Source: Lumbricus terrestris
Lineage: Eukaryota > Annelida > Clitellata > Crassiclitellata > Lumbricidae
Assembly: GCA_949752735.1 (NCBI GenBank)
Contig: OX457041.1
Location: 30,073,400-30,137,399, forward strand
DNA length: 64,000 nt
Direction of reading: 5' to 3'
Shown piece by piece: positions 59,531 to 64,000 of the stretch (position 1 is its first letter; every line of letters begins with the position of its first letter). The notes beneath the pieces were generated by a model, which did no database searches, had not been told where the DNA came from, and was given only the letters and a program-made list of their open reading frames with translations. The position numbers and the translations under genes were made by a program.

Positions 59531-59835
59531 GCAACTCTGACCTTGCAGAAGGTTGCTCTACTCCACGAGGAAGGAGCTTTGCACTTCATTCTCGATGGAA
59601 GCAGTTTAGAGAAGGATTGTCAGATGGCGGATGGAGAAGTGTTCTTGAACGAAGACATTTCCATGTACGAAGTCAGAGTCCAATTCACTGGAGGACTGTT
59701 TGGGTCTTTCCGGCAGTGGATTGTCTTTGACTTTGGTCAACGTCCGATGCTGGTACAGAAGCTGACAGTTGATCTGGGAAGACTGGAAGCTTGTGATAGG
59801 CTGCTAACACTTCGACAACAGCTGAACTTCGATAG
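59531..59835 (+). CDS. Gene B exon 5: HELZ-family linker domain
   Basis: 305 bp, acceptor GATCGTTTCAG (phase 0), donor GATAG|GTATAC (phase 2). It encodes LTLQKVALLHEEGALHF, then VRVQFTGGLFGSFRQWIVFD and FGQRPMLVQKLTVDLG. The segment GLFGSF.QW.VFDFG.RP.L.Q.L is, as I recall it, a conserved stretch of HELZ and HELZ2 proteins between the zinc fingers and the helicase, and it is the main reason for the family call. The last codon is split, AG plus G from exon 6, giving FDR-WTMQNR. Confidence 0.8.
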
Positions 59836-60392
59836 GTATACGGGAAATTACCTTTATTTGTAAATATACTTTCTAATATGCATTCTGTCAAGGTTTTACT
59901 CAGCAATTCAGTACCTGATTTGCCATAGGCCTACATGTATGTACATCAACAAACAAACTGGCAGACACACTATAAGCTTGTGGTCAATGAATGTAAGCTA
60001 TTAGATAATAGATAATTCAAATTTAAGTGTTTTATAAGAGAACTAGTCTATTAATCACAAGTCTGTCAGTTATTGAAAAGCACAAACTCTGTCTTGCTGT
60101 CTGTATAAGATTGTGAAATGTGATTCGTGGGACAAGAGTTTAATTATACACCGTGGTTCAATAAAAAGTAAGCCAAACTGTTTTTATGTATCTCTAATGC
60201 CTGATGATTAATCATACTAAAAGTGTCGCTAAATTTAGAGAATTGAACCAACAATATGATTCATACATATCATGTCATTGATTTGAACGGATAGAAAGAT
60301 ATGAATCTTTCAACTTCGTCTGCCGAAATTTAAGTTTTGTGTAAGTCTGCTATGGTTTTCGTTGTGATTTCGACGCTTGATAGTTCCCAAAA

Positions 60393-60562
60393 TTGGTCTC
60401 CAGTAATCCTGGAGTAAAAATTAAAGGAGCCTATTATCGCAACGTTCTGCTGTCACATCATATTCCACCTGTTATGAAAAAATATATATCCCCGGAAGAC
60501 TATTTTCTTTTTCAACAGAACAGTGTCAGTCCACAGAGCCAGATAACCATCGAAATGCTAAC

Positions 60563-60563
<1 letters not shown>
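60393..60563 (+). pseudogene. Mariner transposase fragment
   Basis: Reads NPGVKIKGAYYRNVLLSHHI, then YFLFQQNSVSPQSQITIEML. It parallels PGVKINGAYYRDCL and FQQDGAPAHRARETVEML at 54.26-54.4 kb. The catalytic Asp after QQ is Asn. A (GA)n run interrupts the frame. Confidence 0.7.

Positions 60564-60644
<81 letters not shown>
60562..60644. repeat. (GA)n microsatellite
   Basis: GA units with two TA interruptions near the start, inside the mariner element. Confidence 0.95.
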
Positions 60645-60645
<1 letters not shown>

Positions 60646-61008
60646 GCCATACTTCATTTCTCCAAAATTACGCAATCCTGTCGCCTATAACAGTATAACA
60701 TCTTTTGTATTTAAATAAGCAACCAATCTATACTATTTAGAGTTTCTTCATAAAAATATTAAAGACGGTTTTCATGTTTGAAGTACTTTGTTACAAAAAT
60801 CCAAAGGAAAATTGCTCGCAAACTCAAATTTCTATCCGTTCAAATTTATAACATGATATGTTTGAATCGTATAATAATTGGTTCAATTCTCTAAATATTG
60901 AGACAATTTTAGTATGAATAATCATCAGGCATTAGAGATAATATATGAAAAACAGTTTCGCTACTTTTTATTGAGCCACGGTGTAGATGTCCGTCCGTTT
61001 GTTAACAG

Positions 61009-61266
61009 GTGGACGATGCAGAACCGGGTAATCGTACGATTTGCGAGGGAAGCAACTGATCGAACAGACGACGATGACGATTTGAAAGGTCGTCTGCTGG
61101 CGAAATATAAGGATCCGAGTATTGACGAATGCATGACAATGCAAGAGATGATCATCATCGATGATCAGTCGAAACAACTGAATCGCCACAACTACAGACA
61201 CAGGATGCATAGACTCATCGGACTCGAAGAGTTGGCACAGGCCAAAGCAATTGCCACCGAATCACG
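61009..61266 (+). CDS. Gene B exon 6: HELZ-family pre-helicase region
   Basis: The acceptor CGTTTGTTAACAG starts the exon in phase 2. It encodes WTMQNRVIVRFAREATDRTD, an acidic run, LLAKYKDPSIDE, and LNRHNYRHRMHRLIGLEELA followed by QAKAIATES. The pattern L...NY...MH.L..LEE.AQ is typical of the region just before the helicase in HELZ-type and MOV10-like SF1 helicases. The donor CACG|GTCAGC is weak but phase 2, which fits exon 7. The frame upstream of the acceptor is mariner sequence, not protein. Confidence 0.75.
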
Positions 61267-62012
61267 GTCAGCAGCTATCACCAGCTATTCTCTCATTAGG
61301 ACAATATTATTCAGCATACGAATATGCATGTCTAGGCCAACTACGCACGTCATTACTAGTAGGCTAAATGCATCAGCTGGTCGTGTGTATAATTATTGGT
61401 TGTGTGTGTATGTATAATTATGACCTATGTGTTCATATATGCAGGGATTGCAGGCCCGTACAAAGATAGTATAGGCCAGGTCAGATGGGCAGCGTAGGCC
61501 CCATTAATTGCAAACTGCTCATTAAAGATACTGGGCAATCAATCCGGGCTGAATTGATATGATTATGTTCATGGGCCTAACATACATGTCCTACTTTAAT
61601 TATTATCGAATATGAATAAGATGTTGGCCTAACTACAATTTGCCAGTTAGATATAGAGCCTATTATAAAAGATCTAAAGCAACAAAAAGTGCTGCTTGTT
61701 GTTGCTGTTTAACGACGACACTGTGCCATGATAAAGATGATTAGTGTCGCCCTCTTCCTTTATCCTGGCTTGAGATTGTCCTGGGCACGACGTTAAACTG
61801 CATACATCCTCTGCCACAGGGAACCAGCAACGTCCCTGTGCCGGTCCTAAGCCCGGATAAAATGAGGAAGGTTTGCCAGATGGGTGGAGATACGCTGGCA
61901 GTAAAAGACCAAGACCATTGAAATCCGCAAAAACCATGGCACAAGTGACATAGCGACCCAGATGCTTCAAGGTGTCATGATGTGGAGCTGACATGCACAG
62001 GCCGGTCAGTAC
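61267..62012 (+). other. Intron 6 of gene B, first part
   Basis: Around 61740-61960 a retroposon-like block (ATCCTGGCTTGAGATTGTCC, then GCCCGGATAAAATGAGGAAG) is seen. No coding support. Confidence 0.35.
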
Positions 62013-62696
62013 GAGTGTAGGACATTTCTCCCCCTGGACATTCCCCCCCCCCGGACATTTCCCCCTGGACATTTCCCCCCCTGGACGTTTCCCCTCTGAT
62101 TTCGACTAGGACAGTTACCCCCCGGACATTTCCCCCCTTCTGTGCATACCACCTCAAATGACCATACAAGTCCTACCCTGAATTCTAGACCTACGCCTAG
62201 GCCTGCATAATTAAATCTGAAACTTTTACAACGATTCCTTTGAAGTAAATGCTAAGGAATCCACTTAAATAACCATGCGCTTAAAACGCACAAACGTATT
62301 ACTTAAATGGAAGCTGGATTGATGAAAATATTCTTGCTTAAATTGGAGCTGGATTGATGAAAATATTCTGGTTTAAATTGGAGCTGGATTGATGAAAATA
62401 TTCTTGCTTAAATTGGAGCTGGATTGATGAAAATATTCTGGTTTAAATTGGAGCTGGATTGATGAAAATATTCTGGTTTAAATTGGAGCTGGATTGATGA
62501 AAATATTCTGGTTTAAATTTGAGCTGGATTGATGAAAATATTCTGGTTTAAATTGTTGAAGACGACAAAAGCAATGGTTTCCACATACGGGGGGGGGGGA
62601 AATGTCCTAGGGTAGGGGGGGAAACGTCCAGGAGGGGAAATGTCCGGGGGGGAAATGTCCGGGGGGAAATGTCCAGGGGGGAAATGTCCGTTCCCC
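62013..62696. mobile_element. Foldback element 3 (TU-like) with perfect 8-bp duplication
   Basis: The left arm (about 62020-62138) has units GGACATTTCCCCC(CT), and the right arm (about 62588-62690) is the inverted array. Seven bases outside the outermost unit on each side (GAGTGTA, and GGGGAAC on the complement) are followed by GTCAGTAC on both flanks (62005-62012, 62697-62704). The interior is dominated by a 35-bp tandem repeat. In intron 6 of gene B. Confidence 0.85.
62302..62554. repeat. 35-bp tandem repeat, about seven units
   Basis: Unit AAATTGGAGCTGGATTGATG plus AAAATATTCTGGTTT. Units alternate partly between TTCTTGCTT and TTCTGGTTT variants. Confidence 0.9.
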
Positions 62697-62704
62697 GTCA
62701 GTAC

Positions 62705-63368
62705 AGACCAGTGGAGAGAGTCGGGGGGAGAGAGCGTGGGACACAAACGGGCATTGACCCAGGTTGTCCTTCGTGCCTCTCTCCTAATATTCTCTTCATC
62801 AGACAAGGTGGTCTAGCTGCTCCAAGATGGTATACGGACCTGCAGACCGGACAGGTTGAAGATGGGCAACATGACACGAGACAGACTCAAACAGAGAGTG
62901 GCGCGCCGGACACCTACGGGCATTTAGCCCAAGGATTTCGATGATGATGATGAGACTGACACTGGTAGAGTGCAACCAGTGGCGGAGTTTGCACATGTGC
63001 TGAGAAGAAAACGGTAATCAATGCGATTCGCTGCCTCTTTGTCCAACTGTCCTGCGTGGCATGTATGAGATTCGTCGTTGTTAATAATAATAACACAGGG
63101 TCTCAGTTTCGTTTGACGTTGATTGACGTTCATTAATGTCCATTGATAACAAAATATATTACGGATTGTCGGCTCAATGGCTTACGAATGGAAAACGTCT
63201 CACAGTGAGGATATACAAACGTGATCCTTACTCGTTTGATCTTACCCTATGTATTACACTGCAGCGCATGAATACTGTATAGCGACAAAGATACATGATG
63301 TGTTTAGTGTCTGCATTAGACCTTCTATAGGAGACAAGAGATCTGACAACGAGTGTGCTTTGCTTCAG
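62705..63368 (+). other. Intron 6 of gene B, last part
   Basis: Near 62820-62945 a frame reads PRWYTDLQTG, which may be a retroposon remnant. The rest is non-coding, ending in the pyrimidine-rich acceptor of exon 7. Confidence 0.35.
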
Positions 63369-63490
63369 TTATGACGTCGTCACGAAGATGCATTTGACCG
63401 ATCGTTTGGAATTCGAGATGTATGGGAGCCAGTACAGCAGTCGTGGACAGCTGTTCGCACGAGTGACGCTCGAGAACAGAATCATCGAAG
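63369..63490 (+). CDS. Gene B exon 7: start of the helicase lead-in (partial)
   Basis: The acceptor GTGCTTTGCTTCAG gives phase 2, completing CG to CGT (Arg). It encodes YDVVTKMHLTDRLEFEMYGS, then RGQLFARVTLENRIIE. The stretch G.LFAR...L is found in the HELZ region before the Walker A motif. The donor GAAG|GTTTCC is not a strong one, and no alternative was chosen. The ATP-binding motifs and the rest of the gene must lie beyond the window. Confidence 0.6.
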
Positions 63491-64000
63491 GTTTCCTTCA
63501 GTTGTTCGTCTTGCTTTCTTATTCAGAGACTGCAAGGAGAGTCATATACACTGAGGCCTATTATACTTGTATCTATCATTAACGTAGACCTATCATGTGC
63601 GTGTACTGTATATGTATATATATCTACGTTTTTGTTGCATGCATGCGCATAATTAATAGATTATATGTATTTTTGTGCCTACATCCATTTTGGATTCGAC
63701 GGATCTCGTCATCGTCTGGAGGTACATGTACCTCTGTGCGAGAATAGACCAATCCGTGAAGCTATGCACACACGGGATATTATGATACCTGAAGTATCTT
63801 GAGTAGGTTATAGGCCTACATCTACATATATATATAATATATTATCCATGCACGTGTATGAGTATTGCATATAATATGTTTGTATATCTGTGGGTTACGT
63901 ATGCCTGTGCGTGTGTATGCAAATACTTGTGTACGCATAATTTTATATCGGGATACCTGATGTGTCTTGAGTATAAGTCTTTTGAAAATTCTCGGAAGAA
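63491..64000 (+). other. Intron 7 of gene B to window edge
   Basis: No further exon is visible. Includes short ATATATAT runs. Confidence 0.35.

Larger units (their letters stand above)
60149..60983 (+). mobile_element. Degenerate mariner element ending 25 bp before exon 6
   Basis: The left end CACCGTGGTTCAATAAAAAG and right end TTTTTATTGAGCCACGGTG are inverted, with TA at 60147-60148 and 60984-60985. Inner blocks mirror as well (CTAAATTTAGAGAATTGAAC and GGTTCAATTCTCTAAATATT). Confidence 0.85.

Noticed and set aside
60914..61008. Start of the 167-residue frame MNNHQALEIIYEKQ as protein N-terminus
   Set aside because: This part is the mariner inverted repeat; the family match starts only after the acceptor at 61008.

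Overview
This window is animal nuclear DNA. It has spliced genes with GT-AG introns, no operons or ribosome binding sites, long microsatellites, tRNA-derived SINEs, LINE fragments and nested DNA transposons. Foldback transposons with 15-bp tandem repeats in their arms recall the sea urchin TU elements. The octamer TAGGCCTA is very frequent. Together with a HELZ2-like zinc-finger gene, this suggests a marine invertebrate deuterostome, perhaps an echinoderm. That assignment is inference, because no species-diagnostic gene is visible.

Two genes can be assembled, both on the + strand. Gene A (about 10.8-28.6 kb) is a predicted secreted protein. A short signal-peptide exon at 10818 is followed by six tandem exons (13875-26692), each encoding one copy of a domain of about 145 residues with four cysteines, and then a short last exon ending at 28603. 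All internal exons are symmetrical (phase 1-1), and the eight exons sum to 2709 bp, exactly 903 codons. Five of the six domain exons are nearly identical. They lie in a recent tandem duplication with units of about 2.2-2.6 kb. Each unit carries an intronic hAT MITE (MITE-A) and a 31-bp minisatellite that runs into the next 3' splice site. A second MITE (MITE-B) is present in the first three introns, while the other two keep the empty site.

Gene B (38950 to beyond the right edge) is the 5' part of a HELZ/HELZ2-like helicase gene. Seven exons with compatible phases give 872 codons. They contain four composite modules of a CxxC segment plus a CCCH finger, then the conserved linker found in HELZ proteins before the helicase. 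The helicase core lies outside the window.

The rest is a dense record of transposition. Three foldback elements lie at 12.4, 42.1 and 62.0 kb. Mariner-type elements include two that share a single TA and one with 164-bp inverted repeats and a transposase lacking its N-terminus. A piggyBac-type element sits in a mariner-type element, and many hAT-type MITEs have 8-bp target duplications. There are also tRNA-derived SINEs and truncated LINEs. Regions 1-10.8 kb and 28.6-38.9 kb hold repeats and sequence in which no gene is recognised.
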